DNA of 64,000 nt from Catalinimonas niigatensis (GTDB lineage: Bacteria > Bacteroidota > Bacteroidia > Cytophagales > Cyclobacteriaceae), in NCBI RefSeq assembly GCF_030506285.1, contig NZ_CP119422.1, positions 3,638,501-3,702,500 on the forward strand. The letters are read 5' to 3'. The notes below the pieces were generated by a model. The model saw only the letters and a program-made list of their open reading frames with translations, was not told the origin of the DNA and did not search any database. Both the position numbers and the translations under genes were made by a program. Positions within the stretch are counted from its first letter, which is position 1. Each line of letters starts with the position of its first letter. Shown here one piece after another: positions 53,142-61,534 of this stretch.

Positions 53142-53450
53142 ATGATTCCCGTAAAAGTTTCCGAAAAGGCCCTTAAAGAGATAAAAAAAACGATTTCACA
53201 TAAAAACATCCCTGCTGACTATGGATTACGGATCGGTGTGAATGGTGGTGGTTGCGCTGGCGTGTCTTATGTATTGGGTTTTGATAGAAAAGGTACGGGC
53301 GACAGTGAGTTCATTTTAGACGATGTGCCGGTGTACATTGCCAAAAAAGACACAATGTTTTTGATTGGTATAGAAGTTGACTTTTATGAAGGAAACGATG
53401 CCCGTGGTTTTACCTTCATAAAGAATGATGAAAAGCAACAATCTCTATAA
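53142..53450 (+). CDS. HesB/IscA-like A-type Fe-S carrier lacking the C-terminal cysteine pair
   Basis: A 102-residue protein with the A-type fold: VSEKALKEIKKTI, GLRIGVNGGGCAGVSYVLGF and a C-terminal ARGFTFIKND. The first cluster-binding Cys is present (Cys38), but the usual CGCG pair after GFxFxNP is replaced by a charged end (KNDEKQQSL). It is the only cysteine in the protein. It may bind clusters differently, bind iron only or act in a partner complex. The end overlaps the next gene by 26 bp. Confidence 0.87.
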   Translation: MIPVKVSEKALKEIKKTISHKNIPADYGLRIGVNGGGCAGVSYVLGFDRKGTGDSEFILDDVPVYIAKKDTMFLIGIEVDFYEGNDARGFTFIKNDEKQQSL

Positions 53451-54174
53451 TCGAATCTACGACCATTCATTCTCTCTCTTACTTACTTTCAGCTTTTATG
53501 CAATTTTTTTTGCTCTATTGCTCTCTTGTGAGGATGAAGAAGCTTTATCAGAAATTAAGTGGAGTGAAAATTCTTTCATTACAACTGAGGACGGTACTAC
53601 CTATACCGTAGGTTATGATCAGAAGTCTGCGAATAACCAAGATTCTTTTGTAGAAAAAAGGGACGATAGGGGCGCCATTGTGTGGAAAGTTTCCCATGCT
53701 GCTTCTCCAATTGATGAGCGGGCTGTTTTAGTTACTTTAGATGATGAAGGAAATCCTTGGGTAATATTTTCAGTAAATGGTGGAAGCTATGATGAGGGTT
53801 ATATTACCAAAAAATTCACTGCTCCTGATGCTTTTGAGAATGTGTACCAGAATAACTATGGACAAGGTGATGGAGCTAAAGTAGCCGTTGTTGCAAAGCT
53901 TGATCCTGAGGATGGAAAAATTGTGAAAGGATCTTTTTTAGGAACACATCTGAACAATGGAAAGACCAATAGCCTTAATATAAAGAAGATTGGTGTTCAT
54001 AATACTGAAGTTTTGCTTGATGTAGAAACAGCTGTATGGCCTCCGGCTGCTGGTAAAACTTATGAAAAAATGGCTGGTATCACTGACGAAGACCGTGTTA
54101 ATAATGCTTTTCACCTTCAGCTAAGTTTGAACCCCAATCTATCGGAAATATGGCGTAGTGAATTGAAAAAATGA
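53425..54174 (+). CDS. Lipoprotein of unknown function
   Basis: A 249-residue protein with a lipoprotein signal (LLLSC, Cys35) after a long polar N-region. The start is not certain: ATG codons at 53425 and 53428 both overlap the iscA-like gene, and no later Met precedes the lipobox. The mature part has beta-propeller-like strands (TTEDGTTYTVGYDQ, DDRGAIVWKVSH, TLDDEGNPWVIFSV). No family is recognised. It ends 1 bp before a Nudix gene. Confidence 0.75.
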   Translation: MMKSNNLYNRIYDHSFSLLLTFSFYAIFFALLLSCEDEEALSEIKWSENSFITTEDGTTYTVGYDQKSANNQDSFVEKRDDRGAIVWKVSHAASPIDERAVLVTLDDEGNPWVIFSVNGGSYDEGYITKKFTAPDAFENVYQNNYGQGDGAKVAVVAKLDPEDGKIVKGSFLGTHLNNGKTNSLNIKKIGVHNTEVLLDVETAVWPPAAGKTYEKMAGITDEDRVNNAFHLQLSLNPNLSEIWRSELKK

Positions 54175-54175
54175 C

Positions 54176-54604
54176 ATGGGATATCCACAAAACATCAAAG
54201 TTACTGTAGATGCAATTGTTTTTGCTTATCAGGGGCAGGATTTAGAGATACTGCTGATTCAGAGAAAAAGCGATCCTTTTAAGGGGAAATGGGCCTTACC
54301 CGGAGGTTTTGTGGAAGATGATGAGCCCTTAGATACTGCTGTTTCCCGTGAGCTGGAAGAAGAAACCGGCATACAAACTACTGACTTATTTCAGTTTTAT
54401 ACTTTTGGCCAACCAGATCGTGATCCCCGGGGACGTGCTATTTCTGTTGCTTATTATACTGAAGTAGACAAGACAGAGGTGCATCCAAAAGCCGCTTCCG
54501 ATGCTGCCGAAACACAGTGGTTTAGTATGAATCGTTTACCTGAACTGGCTTTTGATCATGCTGATATCCTTGCCAAAGTGAAACAAGTATTTTTGAATAG
54601 CTAA
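54176..54604 (+). CDS. Nudix hydrolase
   Basis: A 142-residue protein with a complete Nudix box at residues 44-66 (GFVEDDEPLDTAVSREL then EEETGI). The KVTVDAIVFAYQGQDLEILLIQR start and the FGQPDRDPRGRAISVAYY segment match ADP-ribose/NAD-type Nudix enzymes and the sensor domain of NrtR, but no winged-helix domain is attached. It probably hydrolyses ADP-ribose or a related nucleotide sugar. Confidence 0.92.
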   Translation: MGYPQNIKVTVDAIVFAYQGQDLEILLIQRKSDPFKGKWALPGGFVEDDEPLDTAVSRELEEETGIQTTDLFQFYTFGQPDRDPRGRAISVAYYTEVDKTEVHPKAASDAAETQWFSMNRLPELAFDHADILAKVKQVFLNS

Positions 54605-54697
54605 TTTTTTTGACTGTAATAAATTTAGATGTTCAGCAATTGAAGGAGAGGGGATAGAAAAATTTGGCTGTGATCTCTTGCAAAAAAATTCCCTTAC

Positions 54698-55573
54698 TCA
54701 ATATGTCTTTGTCATATCAGCTGGAATACTGATGATATAATCTGCTACGTTTTCCCATCTTTCATCCCAGCTGCTGATATCTTCCTGCTCTACACTGCTG
54801 ATGATCACGATATCCAAATCTGGTTTAAGCTCCTTGAGGTACCAGTATATTCCTTCAAACCTATCTGAGTGATAGGAGCCATTGAAATGTACAAAGGTAC
54901 TGTTCTCCTGGAGGTTTTGCTGGATAAAATGTGCCATCGTTGCATCTTTGATAGCTTGGGCATTTACCATATTTTCACCGTTCATACCGCTGTGACCGCT
55001 GTTTCCGTGTCCCTGCATCATCTCGAGCATGTTCTGATAAGAGGGGAGTTCAAGATCTACTTCCACAGGTAGGGGGGCGATATACGATTGAGCTTCTGGG
55101 AGTAGGCTATCTAATGCCTGCAAGCCTTCCCTGGAAACCAGGCTGGCATAACGTCGGGGAATATTTGTGGCGATAAAAGGATAATTATGTTGCTTAGCAA
55201 AATCTATCAATGGTTTGTAATCAGTGGCATAGTTGTCCCACACTTTGGCTTCACTTTCCAGATGCCTAGCTTCTATAAGACCATTCAGGTATTCATTGAC
55301 GATAAGTTGATCGTCTGCTTCAAACATTTCTGCGCCTAATACCAATGAGCGATTTTGTTTTTGCAGGTCTTTTACTACTTGCTGTTGTAGCCAATGCACC
55401 AGTGCATTGTTATGTAATTCGCCAAAAAGCACTACATCCGCTTTGCTCAGCCGGTTGATCATCTTATCGTAATCCACTTTCTTTCCCTTGGCATTGTATA
55501 GAATATATGCCGGTTTGTCCATGGCAAAAGCTAGGGCGCAAAAAATAATGATGAATAGGGTGATTACTTTCAT
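54698..55573 (-). CDS. ChaN-like (haem-binding uptake/Tiki superfamily) exported protein
   Basis: A 291-residue protein with a signal peptide (residues 1-17). The family landmarks are VVLFGELHNNALVHWLQQQVV, LVLGAEMFEADDQLIVNEYL, PFIATNIPRRYASLVSREGL and FVHFNGSYHSDRFEGIYWYL, which place two GE/H-type metal-binding motifs. ChaN from Campylobacter binds haem; Tiki members are metalloproteases. Which applies is not known. It overlaps folB by 4 bp. Confidence 0.87.
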   Translation of the reverse strand: MKVITLFIIIFCALAFAMDKPAYILYNAKGKKVDYDKMINRLSKADVVLFGELHNNALVHWLQQQVVKDLQKQNRSLVLGAEMFEADDQLIVNEYLNGLIEARHLESEAKVWDNYATDYKPLIDFAKQHNYPFIATNIPRRYASLVSREGLQALDSLLPEAQSYIAPLPVEVDLELPSYQNMLEMMQGHGNSGHSGMNGENMVNAQAIKDATMAHFIQQNLQENSTFVHFNGSYHSDRFEGIYWYLKELKPDLDIVIISSVEQEDISSWDERWENVADYIISIPADMTKTY

Positions 55574-55932
55574 GTTTCCCTATCTTTTCTGAGCGTAACT
55601 CTGGCTCTTTTACATAATCCTCCTAAGGGTGGGTTGAGTTTAGAAATGCTTACCTCTACATTTTTTACTTCCGGAAGCTCTTTTAGCGTACGTTTAGCAA
55701 TTTTACCTGCTAAGCGCTCAAGCAGATGAGTGGATTGCTGCATTTCTTCTTTTATCAGCGCATACAGTTGGCCATAGTCTACTGTATTTTCCAGTAAGTC
55801 ATTCTGCGTAGCCTGCTCAAAATTAGTTTCTACCTCTATATCTACCTCATAACGATTCCCTATTTTCCGTTCTTCTTCATGGTAACCGTGATAGGCAAAA
55901 AATTCCAATCCTTCTAATGAGATTTTTCCCAT
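55570..55932 (-). CDS. folB: Dihydroneopterin aldolase
   Basis: A 120-residue protein matching FolB: KISLEGLEFFAYHGYHEEERKIGNRYEVDIEVE, VDYGQLYALIKEEM, LLERLAGKIAKRTL and VSISKLNPPLGG. It converts dihydroneopterin to 6-hydroxymethyl-dihydropterin plus glycolaldehyde in folate synthesis. It lies between the chaN-like gene (4-bp overlap) and divIVA-like gene (5-bp gap), all minus. Confidence 0.96.
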   Translation of the reverse strand: MGKISLEGLEFFAYHGYHEEERKIGNRYEVDIEVETNFEQATQNDLLENTVDYGQLYALIKEEMQQSTHLLERLAGKIAKRTLKELPEVKNVEVSISKLNPPLGGLCKRARVTLRKDRET

Positions 55933-55937
55933 AGTTT

Positions 55938-56699
55938 TTAATCCAGATTGTCAAAAAATGATCCTCCTTTTTTTTGCTCTGACGGAGGTAGGGGAGAAGG
56001 GAGATACTCATTTTTTTCTTCTATCGTTTCGGTTTCCTGCTCCTCTTCGGCTACATAAGTTGAAGTTGAATTAGTACTCTGCTCTTCTATCCAATCGCTG
56101 TCTGCTTTTTGCTTTGCCAAAAAATTATTGTACTCTTCTACAATTCTCTCTGCTTCTTCTACTTTTGTCTCAATATTGAATTTCTGCTGTGATTCTGCCT
56201 TATCTACTTTCTGTAGGGTTTTCTGGGCTAGACTTCTGAGTTCAAACAATAAAGTATCATAATCATTTTCCGCAGCTTTGTAGCTTTGCTTAAGCATCTT
56301 CACCCGCTCCTCCATTTCATCTATGATTTGTTGCGCTTTAGTTTCTGCTCTAGTCAATATGTCTTTAGCATTTGAATGGGCTTTACTCACAATGGTATCG
56401 GCCTCCAATTTAGCCTCTCGTATCTTTAGTTCTGCTGTTTTTTCAGCCTGGCCAATCATGTTGGCTCCAGTATCTTCTGCTGTTTTGAGCGTTTTGAACA
56501 ATGAGCTTTCCACCTCGCGTAGCTTTTCAACCTCTTTTTGTGAGATCTCCAGCTTATAGCGCATCTCTTTATGCTCTTCCATGATCCGTTCCCATTCCTG
56601 AGATAAGGTTTGTAAAAAAGCATTCACTTCGTCCTTATCATAGCCTCTGAAGTTCTTTTCAAAGTCTTTTTGTCTTATTTCTAGAGGTGTAATTTTCAT
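55938..56699 (-). CDS. DivIVA-domain coiled-coil protein
   Basis: A 253-residue protein. The N-terminal DivIVA motif is intact: KITPLEIRQKDFEKNFRGYDKDEVNAFLQTLSQEW, with FEKNFRGYDKDEV the lipid-binding hallmark. Residues 30-190 form long coiled coils (AELKIREAKLEADTI, QQIIDEMEERVKMLKQS), then an acidic Glu/Thr-rich linker and a short conserved end SFFDNLD. In Firmicutes DivIVA marks curved membranes; in Bacteroidota its role is less studied. Promoter candidate at 56764-56771. Confidence 0.9.
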   Translation of the reverse strand: MKITPLEIRQKDFEKNFRGYDKDEVNAFLQTLSQEWERIMEEHKEMRYKLEISQKEVEKLREVESSLFKTLKTAEDTGANMIGQAEKTAELKIREAKLEADTIVSKAHSNAKDILTRAETKAQQIIDEMEERVKMLKQSYKAAENDYDTLLFELRSLAQKTLQKVDKAESQQKFNIETKVEEAERIVEEYNNFLAKQKADSDWIEEQSTNSTSTYVAEEEQETETIEEKNEYLPSPLPPSEQKKGGSFFDNLD

Positions 56700-56763
56700 T
56701 AGTTTGATGTATTTAATCTACTAAAGCTGCATATGTAGTTGGGCTTTCCTGATAATATTGCAG

Positions 56764-56771
56764 CAAAGATA
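56764..56771 (-). promoter_or_regulatory. Candidate -7 promoter element of the divIVA-folB-chaN operon
   Basis: On the minus strand reads TATCTTTG, matching TAnnTTTG, about 65 bp before the divIVA-like ATG. No clear -33 TTTG. Confidence 0.4.
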
Positions 56772-56821
56772 ATTTTCCTTTTTCTGTATTTTTGTCTGAT
56801 TATCAGCACTATTACCAATAT

Positions 56822-57778
56822 TTATTGATAATCGTTCTTTTTTTCGTCTAAATCAACCTGCCAGACCGAAATGCTCCGATCATCGCCGGCAGAGATCAGC
56901 GGATTTTTCTGAGTTTCGCTGACATGCTTACTCCATAACAATCGGTTAACTGAGGTGCCATGCCCTGCATGACGCGCTTTGTCTATTACCTTGAGTAGCT
57001 TAAACTGTTCACTATCCCATATTTTTACTGATTTATCCATGCTACAGGTGGCAAAGTATTTTCCCTCCGGACTGTATTCTATATGGTTGATACAATACAT
57101 ATGGGCTACAATAGATTCTTGCAATTCATAATGCTCATTTACATTCCATACCTTTAGATGCGCATCCCTGCTTCCCGAGAGCAGCCAACGATAATCAGGG
57201 CTATAGGTCAGGGTAAAAACTGAATTAGTGTGGGCCTCAATTTCATACTTACGCTTATATGTTTTCAGATCGTACACCCGAATTTTGTTATCGCTGAAGC
57301 CTACTGCCATCTCTTTCGCCAAAGGATTTATAGCGATAGATCGCACACTTTGTATACTGTCATTCCATTGTTTCTGAATACTCAGGTTTTGATAATTTAG
57401 CACCGTTACCATTCCTTCTCCTGATGCCACTATAATGTCTTCCTGGTAGGTTTTGATATCAAATATAGCCGCTCCTGTTGTTTTAACGGCTCCCAGTTCC
57501 TTTTTGGTATCCAGATTGACGATATGAATGCCTTCATGGTTTTCGCCTATAATTAGGTTATTTCTTTCCCGCTCATAATGGATTGCATACACTGAGCCCG
57601 GGACTTTGGCGATTACTTTTCCACTCTCTGCATCATCCAGGTTCCATCTTACTATCAGACCATCTCCTGCTCCTGAAAAAAATATAGCATCTTGTGGTCC
57701 ATTGGTCAAGGTATAGACACCATCTTTGTGCCCCCTTAGAGTATGTAATTTATCTACCTGTACGATCATACTATTCAT
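56822..57778 (-). CDS. WD40-repeat beta-propeller protein
   Basis: Start taken at the ATG at 57778 (MNSMIVQVDKLHTLRGHKDGVYTL); the frame is open to 57802 and a further ATG lies at 57769. Six or seven WD40 blades are visible, such as HTNSVFTLTYSPDYRWLLSGSRDAHLKVWNV and NHIEYSPEGKYFATCSMDKSVKIWDS. No signal peptide, so a cytoplasmic scaffold is likely. No partner is evident. Divergent from the phosphopantetheinyl transferase gene, 53 bp apart. Confidence 0.88.
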   Translation of the reverse strand: MNSMIVQVDKLHTLRGHKDGVYTLTNGPQDAIFFSGAGDGLIVRWNLDDAESGKVIAKVPGSVYAIHYERERNNLIIGENHEGIHIVNLDTKKELGAVKTTGAAIFDIKTYQEDIIVASGEGMVTVLNYQNLSIQKQWNDSIQSVRSIAINPLAKEMAVGFSDNKIRVYDLKTYKRKYEIEAHTNSVFTLTYSPDYRWLLSGSRDAHLKVWNVNEHYELQESIVAHMYCINHIEYSPEGKYFATCSMDKSVKIWDSEQFKLLKVIDKARHAGHGTSVNRLLWSKHVSETQKNPLISAGDDRSISVWQVDLDEKKNDYQ

Positions 57779-57815
57779 ATTTTTCCCACAATTGCTTAAC
57801 ATTCATTTAAAAAAA

Positions 57816-57823
57816 TACCTTTG
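57816..57823 (+). promoter_or_regulatory. Candidate -7 promoter element of the phosphopantetheinyl transferase gene
   Basis: TACCTTTG matches TAnnTTTG exactly, with TTG 21 bp upstream (57792-57794). It is only 8 bp before the ATG, so the transcript would be leaderless or nearly so. Confidence 0.5.
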
Positions 57824-57831
57824 TATTTGCA

Positions 57832-58467
57832 ATGGCTTTAACAAAAATAGTAAAGATAAACGACAAGCTTAGTTGGGCGCTTTGGAAAATTGACTCTTCT
57901 TGGACAGAACTTCTTAGAGAGAGGACTTTTTCAAAAGATGAACATGCGCTTTTAGCTTCTATAAGTCACCCTATCAAGAAGGCTGAATTTCTCGCTAGCC
58001 GACTTGCGCTTCACGCCCTGCTTTCTTCTATAGGAATAGACCATTATATAATGCAGAAAGATGAGCACGGTAAGCCCTATCTCATGGACTCATCCTTTTA
58101 TATATCGCTGGCAAATTCTTATCCTTACGCTGCTGCTATTGTTCACAGTCAGGCTCCTATTGGGATTGATATTGAAAAACCTTCTGACAAATTAATTCGG
58201 GTGCAACACAAATTCCTGCACGAAACAGAATGGATGACTTTTAAAGATAATCCAGAATTGTTATGCCTTGCCTGGTGTGCAAAAGAGAGCTTATACAAAC
58301 TACACGGCAGAAAGAATTTGAGCTTTAAAGGGAATATCTGTATTAGAGAAATAGACTATCCTCAAAATATGACTCTAAAGGCCGATATCTTACTTCCTAA
58401 TCATACTCAACATTTCGATTTGAAAATTGTACATGAACAGAACTTTTTTATCTTATTCAATGTATGA
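57832..58467 (+). CDS. 4'-phosphopantetheinyl transferase superfamily protein
   Basis: A 211-residue Sfp/AcpT-type enzyme. The conserved Mg-binding motif is IGIDIE, followed by FLHETEW and LCLAWCAKESLYKLHGRKNLSFKGNI with the W-x-x-KE-x-x-xK core. It transfers phosphopantetheine from CoA to acyl- or peptidyl-carrier proteins. No PKS/NRPS or fatty-acid synthase gene is adjacent, so it may serve the housekeeping ACP. Confidence 0.92.
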   Translation: MALTKIVKINDKLSWALWKIDSSWTELLRERTFSKDEHALLASISHPIKKAEFLASRLALHALLSSIGIDHYIMQKDEHGKPYLMDSSFYISLANSYPYAAAIVHSQAPIGIDIEKPSDKLIRVQHKFLHETEWMTFKDNPELLCLAWCAKESLYKLHGRKNLSFKGNICIREIDYPQNMTLKADILLPNHTQHFDLKIVHEQNFFILFNV

Positions 58468-58598
58468 TTTGTAAGATACTAATATGAATATTATGATCTG
58501 TGAAATGCATTTTGATTGATAAACTTACTTGGATATTACACTTTGTCATTTCATAGTGTACATATTGCTTATCTTTCATGACCCTTATTCATAATTGT

Positions 58599-59180
58599 AT
58601 GATTCCTTATATATTACTTGTTGCTCATCTTTTTTCTCTTCCTCTATTTTCTCAAGTAGTAAATATTCAGGATTTCAGCCTGCCTAATGCTATTGATGGA
58701 AAAGAATTTTCTCTTTCTAGTATTGGTGATAATAAGGCAGTGGTAGTTATTTTCACTAGTAATTATTGCCCTTATGCGAAGTTATATGACCGCCGTATTA
58801 CTACTCTTATTGATAGTTACCGCCAAAAAGAAGTAAAATTTATACTGATTAATTCCAATAATCCTTCTCAAAGCCCTGCTGACTCACCTAAAGAGATAGT
58901 TAAAAAGGCGGAAAATATGCGATGGAATGTGCCATATTTGATTGATAATGAACAACGTGTAGCCTCATTGTTTGATGCACAAAAAACACCTGAAGTGTTT
59001 ATATTACAAAAGAGGGGGGGAGATTATCAGGTTCTTTATCGTGGTGCTATTGATGATAATCCACAAGTTGCTTCTGATATTTCTCATTATTACCTCAAAG
59101 ATGCTTTAGATCTGGTTTTACAAAGTAAACCCGTGGTAGTTGATCACACAAACCCTACAGGTTGTATGATCAAAAATTAA
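58599..59180 (+). CDS. Exported thioredoxin-like redoxin
   Basis: The start at 58599 gives a signal peptide (MIPYILLVAHLFSLPLFSQ); an ATG at 58578 would add seven residues. The 193-residue mature fold has FTSNYCPYAKLYDRRI with a single active-site Cys (CPYA in place of CxxC), then LINSNNPSQSPADSPKEI and FDAQKTPEVFIL with the cis-Pro. It resembles peroxiredoxin/AhpC-TSA-type periplasmic proteins that lack the second Cys. A C-terminal Cys in PTGCMIKN could be the resolving residue. Converges on galU with 2 bp between stops. Confidence 0.82.
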   Translation: MIPYILLVAHLFSLPLFSQVVNIQDFSLPNAIDGKEFSLSSIGDNKAVVVIFTSNYCPYAKLYDRRITTLIDSYRQKEVKFILINSNNPSQSPADSPKEIVKKAENMRWNVPYLIDNEQRVASLFDAQKTPEVFILQKRGGDYQVLYRGAIDDNPQVASDISHYYLKDALDLVLQSKPVVVDHTNPTGCMIKN

Positions 59181-59182
59181 AT

Positions 59183-60064
59183 TCATCCATTATTTCTTTC
59201 ATAAGTAGCTACCATTTCTTTCATAAACAGATAAAATGGTTCAGCAAATTCTTTTCTTTTCAATGCAAATTCAACTGTAGTTTTTAGAAAATCAAGCTTA
59301 TTTCCTATGTCATACCGCTTACCTTCTATAGTGTTAGCAATGATTGTTTCTCGCTTCATCAATAAATGCAGGGAATCAGTAAGTTGAATCTCATTTCCCT
59401 TTCCTTTGGGTGTTTGTTCAATGGCTTGAAAAATCTCTGGAGTAAGAATATAGCGACCCGCAATGGCTAGGTTTGAAGGAGCCTTTTCAGGACTTGGCTT
59501 TTCTACCAGTTCATTTACTTCCATGGTTTTGTCATCTAACCTTCTACCTCCTGCAATTCCATATCTGGATACTTTGTCTTTCGGTACTTCTTCTACGGCG
59601 ATTACTGTACAGTGATACTGTTCATAAGTGTCTATTAACTGTTGTGTCACTGGAATTACTGAATCCACTATTGTATCTCCTAACAATACTGCAAAAGGTT
59701 CATTTCCTACATGTTGACGTGCATGATAAATAGCGTCTCCTAGCCCATTCATTTCTTTTTGGCGGATAAAATGGATATTGGCCATATCCGCTAAGCGTAC
59801 TATCTCGTTATAAAAACTTTCTTCTTGTTTCTCTGCTAATCGTGACTCTAATTCAAAGTTCCTATCAAAATGATCTTCTATTGTCCTTTTCCCTTTTCCT
59901 GATATAATCAAAATATCGTCTATTCCTGAATCAACTGCTTCTTGTACCACATATTGTATAGTAGGTGTATCAATAATAGGAAGCATTTCTTTAGGTTGTG
60001 CTTTGGTAGCGGGTAAAAACCTAGTGCCTAAACCTGCTGCGGGAATTACTGCTTTTCTTACCAT
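59183..60064 (-). CDS. galU: UTP-glucose-1-phosphate uridylyltransferase (GalU type)
   Basis: Start taken at 60064 (MVRKAVIPAAGLGTRFLPATKAQPKEMLPI), which avoids overlap with the kinase gene; ATG at 60082 is possible. The 293-residue nucleotidyltransferase has the pyrophosphorylase signature AAGLGTRFLP, IISGKGKRTIEDHFD, GLGDAIYHARQHV, VLLGDTIVDS and VNELVEKPSPEKAPSN. It makes UDP-glucose from glucose-1-phosphate; some relatives also use other sugar-1-phosphates. Its partner directly upstream is a glucuronokinase-like GHMP kinase. Confidence 0.93.
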   Translation of the reverse strand: MVRKAVIPAAGLGTRFLPATKAQPKEMLPIIDTPTIQYVVQEAVDSGIDDILIISGKGKRTIEDHFDRNFELESRLAEKQEESFYNEIVRLADMANIHFIRQKEMNGLGDAIYHARQHVGNEPFAVLLGDTIVDSVIPVTQQLIDTYEQYHCTVIAVEEVPKDKVSRYGIAGGRRLDDKTMEVNELVEKPSPEKAPSNLAIAGRYILTPEIFQAIEQTPKGKGNEIQLTDSLHLLMKRETIIANTIEGKRYDIGNKLDFLKTTVEFALKRKEFAEPFYLFMKEMVATYERNNG

Positions 60065-60074
60065 CTTCTTTGTT

Positions 60075-61079
60075 TTATACAATATAGGGTTTTACTACCC
60101 TTGCATTTATTTTCTTAAGCTCTATAACAAGTTTATTGAGTACTTCATCATTTTCATAAATGCCAATAATGGACCCTCCTGACCCAGTAAATTTTGCCGA
60201 AGCACCGCATTTTCTTGCAGCATATACTAAATCCATATTACTCTGACTAATATTCATGATTTTACATCTCAGATCGAAATTATGATTAATGAGTTCATTT
60301 AACTTGTTATAATTTCTTTCTTGTATAGCTACTTTTCCTTCTTCTGCCAAATTAGCAATCTCTCCTATTGTTTTAATAACTTCTTCATCTCCTTTTTCAA
60401 ACCTTGCTTTAATATTATTGAAAACTGCCCCTGAAACTTTACTTAAATCAGTTTTGTACGCCAAATATAAGTTAGGCAGGAGGGAAGGGTCTAGTCTCTC
60501 ATAAACTCCATGCCCTTTCTTTTGTATTATATTTTTATTGAAATCCATAAAAACACAGCCCTCATATACTTGTGCTACTCTATCCTGCAAACCAGCATTG
60601 ATTCCCAATTCCTCTGCCTCTGCTGATAAAATTATACTAGGAAGTATTTCTATAGGAATTTCTACTTCATAATACTTCATCAGAGCTCTCATTGTTGCCG
60701 TTACAATTGCACTAGAACCCGCTAAGCCTACTTGTCGGGGAATGGAGGAATGGTATCGTATGGTAAAATTTTTATTAGATAATTTTATGTGATTTGTTTC
60801 ACAATATTCTCCAAACCTCTTAATAGTAGCTTTAATAAGTCTTGATCCACCGTAGTATCCGGTCAGTTTAACAGAATCTACCAAATGGTAAATATTACGA
60901 AAGATATTCACATCCTGTTCCTGTGCCTCTATATGCAATTCTGGGGAAGGATAAAGTAATATACGTGCACCAAAATTTCTAACAATAATGGATATAGTTT
61001 TACCGAAATATCCATCAGTGGGATTGCCAAGCAAACCAGCGCGTGCATAAGCACTCGTTTCTATAATTGCATGATCCAT
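60075..61079 (-). CDS. GHMP kinase closely resembling plant glucuronokinase
   Basis: The start at 61079 (MDHAIIETSAYARAGLLGNPTDGYFGKTISI) fits the family; the upstream frame to 61196 is only a chance extension. The 334-residue kinase has GHMP motif 1 AYARAGLLGNPTDGYFGKT, the ATP loop RQVGLAGSSAIVTATM, and motif 3 KFTGSGGSIIGI. From memory, AYAR-GLLGNP-D, YYGG-RL, IPRQ-GL-GSSAIV, LGI-AGLQDRVAQVYEG and NFD-R also occur in plant glucuronokinases (EC 2.7.1.43). Reaction would be glucuronate to glucuronate-1-phosphate; adjacent galU could then make UDP-glucuronate. Confidence 0.85.
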   Translation of the reverse strand: MDHAIIETSAYARAGLLGNPTDGYFGKTISIIVRNFGARILLYPSPELHIEAQEQDVNIFRNIYHLVDSVKLTGYYGGSRLIKATIKRFGEYCETNHIKLSNKNFTIRYHSSIPRQVGLAGSSAIVTATMRALMKYYEVEIPIEILPSIILSAEAEELGINAGLQDRVAQVYEGCVFMDFNKNIIQKKGHGVYERLDPSLLPNLYLAYKTDLSKVSGAVFNNIKARFEKGDEEVIKTIGEIANLAEEGKVAIQERNYNKLNELINHNFDLRCKIMNISQSNMDLVYAARKCGASAKFTGSGGSIIGIYENDEVLNKLVIELKKINARVVKPYIV

Positions 61080-61200
61080 TGAAATTATATAGCTTTTACG
61101 CTCTTTTTTTGCTGAAATATAAGTTATAAAAATGCCATATGCTAAAGAAGCTATATATAGAAATAAATATTGATTTCTTTTAAACCCAAAAAGCAATAGG

Positions 61201-61252
61201 CAAAAAAAGAGCCCGGTCTGAGTAATACATAAAGTATAGACAGACCGGGCTC
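61201..61252 (-). terminator. Terminator of the rRNA operon
   Basis: GAGCCCGGTCTG (61209-61220) and CAGACCGGGCTC (61241-61252) form a perfect 12-bp GC-rich stem with a 20-nt loop. On the minus strand it is followed by a run of seven T residues, so it ends the 5S-containing transcript just before the kinase gene. Confidence 0.85.
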
Positions 61253-61270
61253 ATAATAAAAGTGTAATAA

Positions 61271-61378
61271 AAAGGCGGCGACCTACTCTCCCGCGGGTTG
61301 CAGTACCATTGGCGCTGCCGGGCTTAACTGCTCTGTTCGGAATGGGCAGAGGTGATCCCCGGCGCTAGAGCCACCTTA
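61271..61378 (-). rRNA. rrf: 5S ribosomal RNA
   Basis: On the minus strand the sequence has the 5S landmarks: AGGTGGCTCTAGCGCCGGGG near the 5' end, CACCTCTGCCCATTCCGAAC, GAGCAGTTAAGCCCGGC, and GGGAGAGTAGGTCGCCGCC at the 3' end. The two ends can pair (AGGTGGC with GCCGCCTT). Exact ends are estimated from that helix. Confidence 0.9.
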
Positions 61379-61534
61379 AGTTTTTAAGTGAAAGGTTTGG
61401 TGTTTAAGGTTAAGTGTACTTTAGGCAATTGCTTATCTACCTAATAACTATGAACCTGTAACTTCTATCCTTCAACTATAATGCTGTGACATGAAAAGAG
61501 TAAGAGAGATGTAAACTTAAATAAGTTCTGCACT

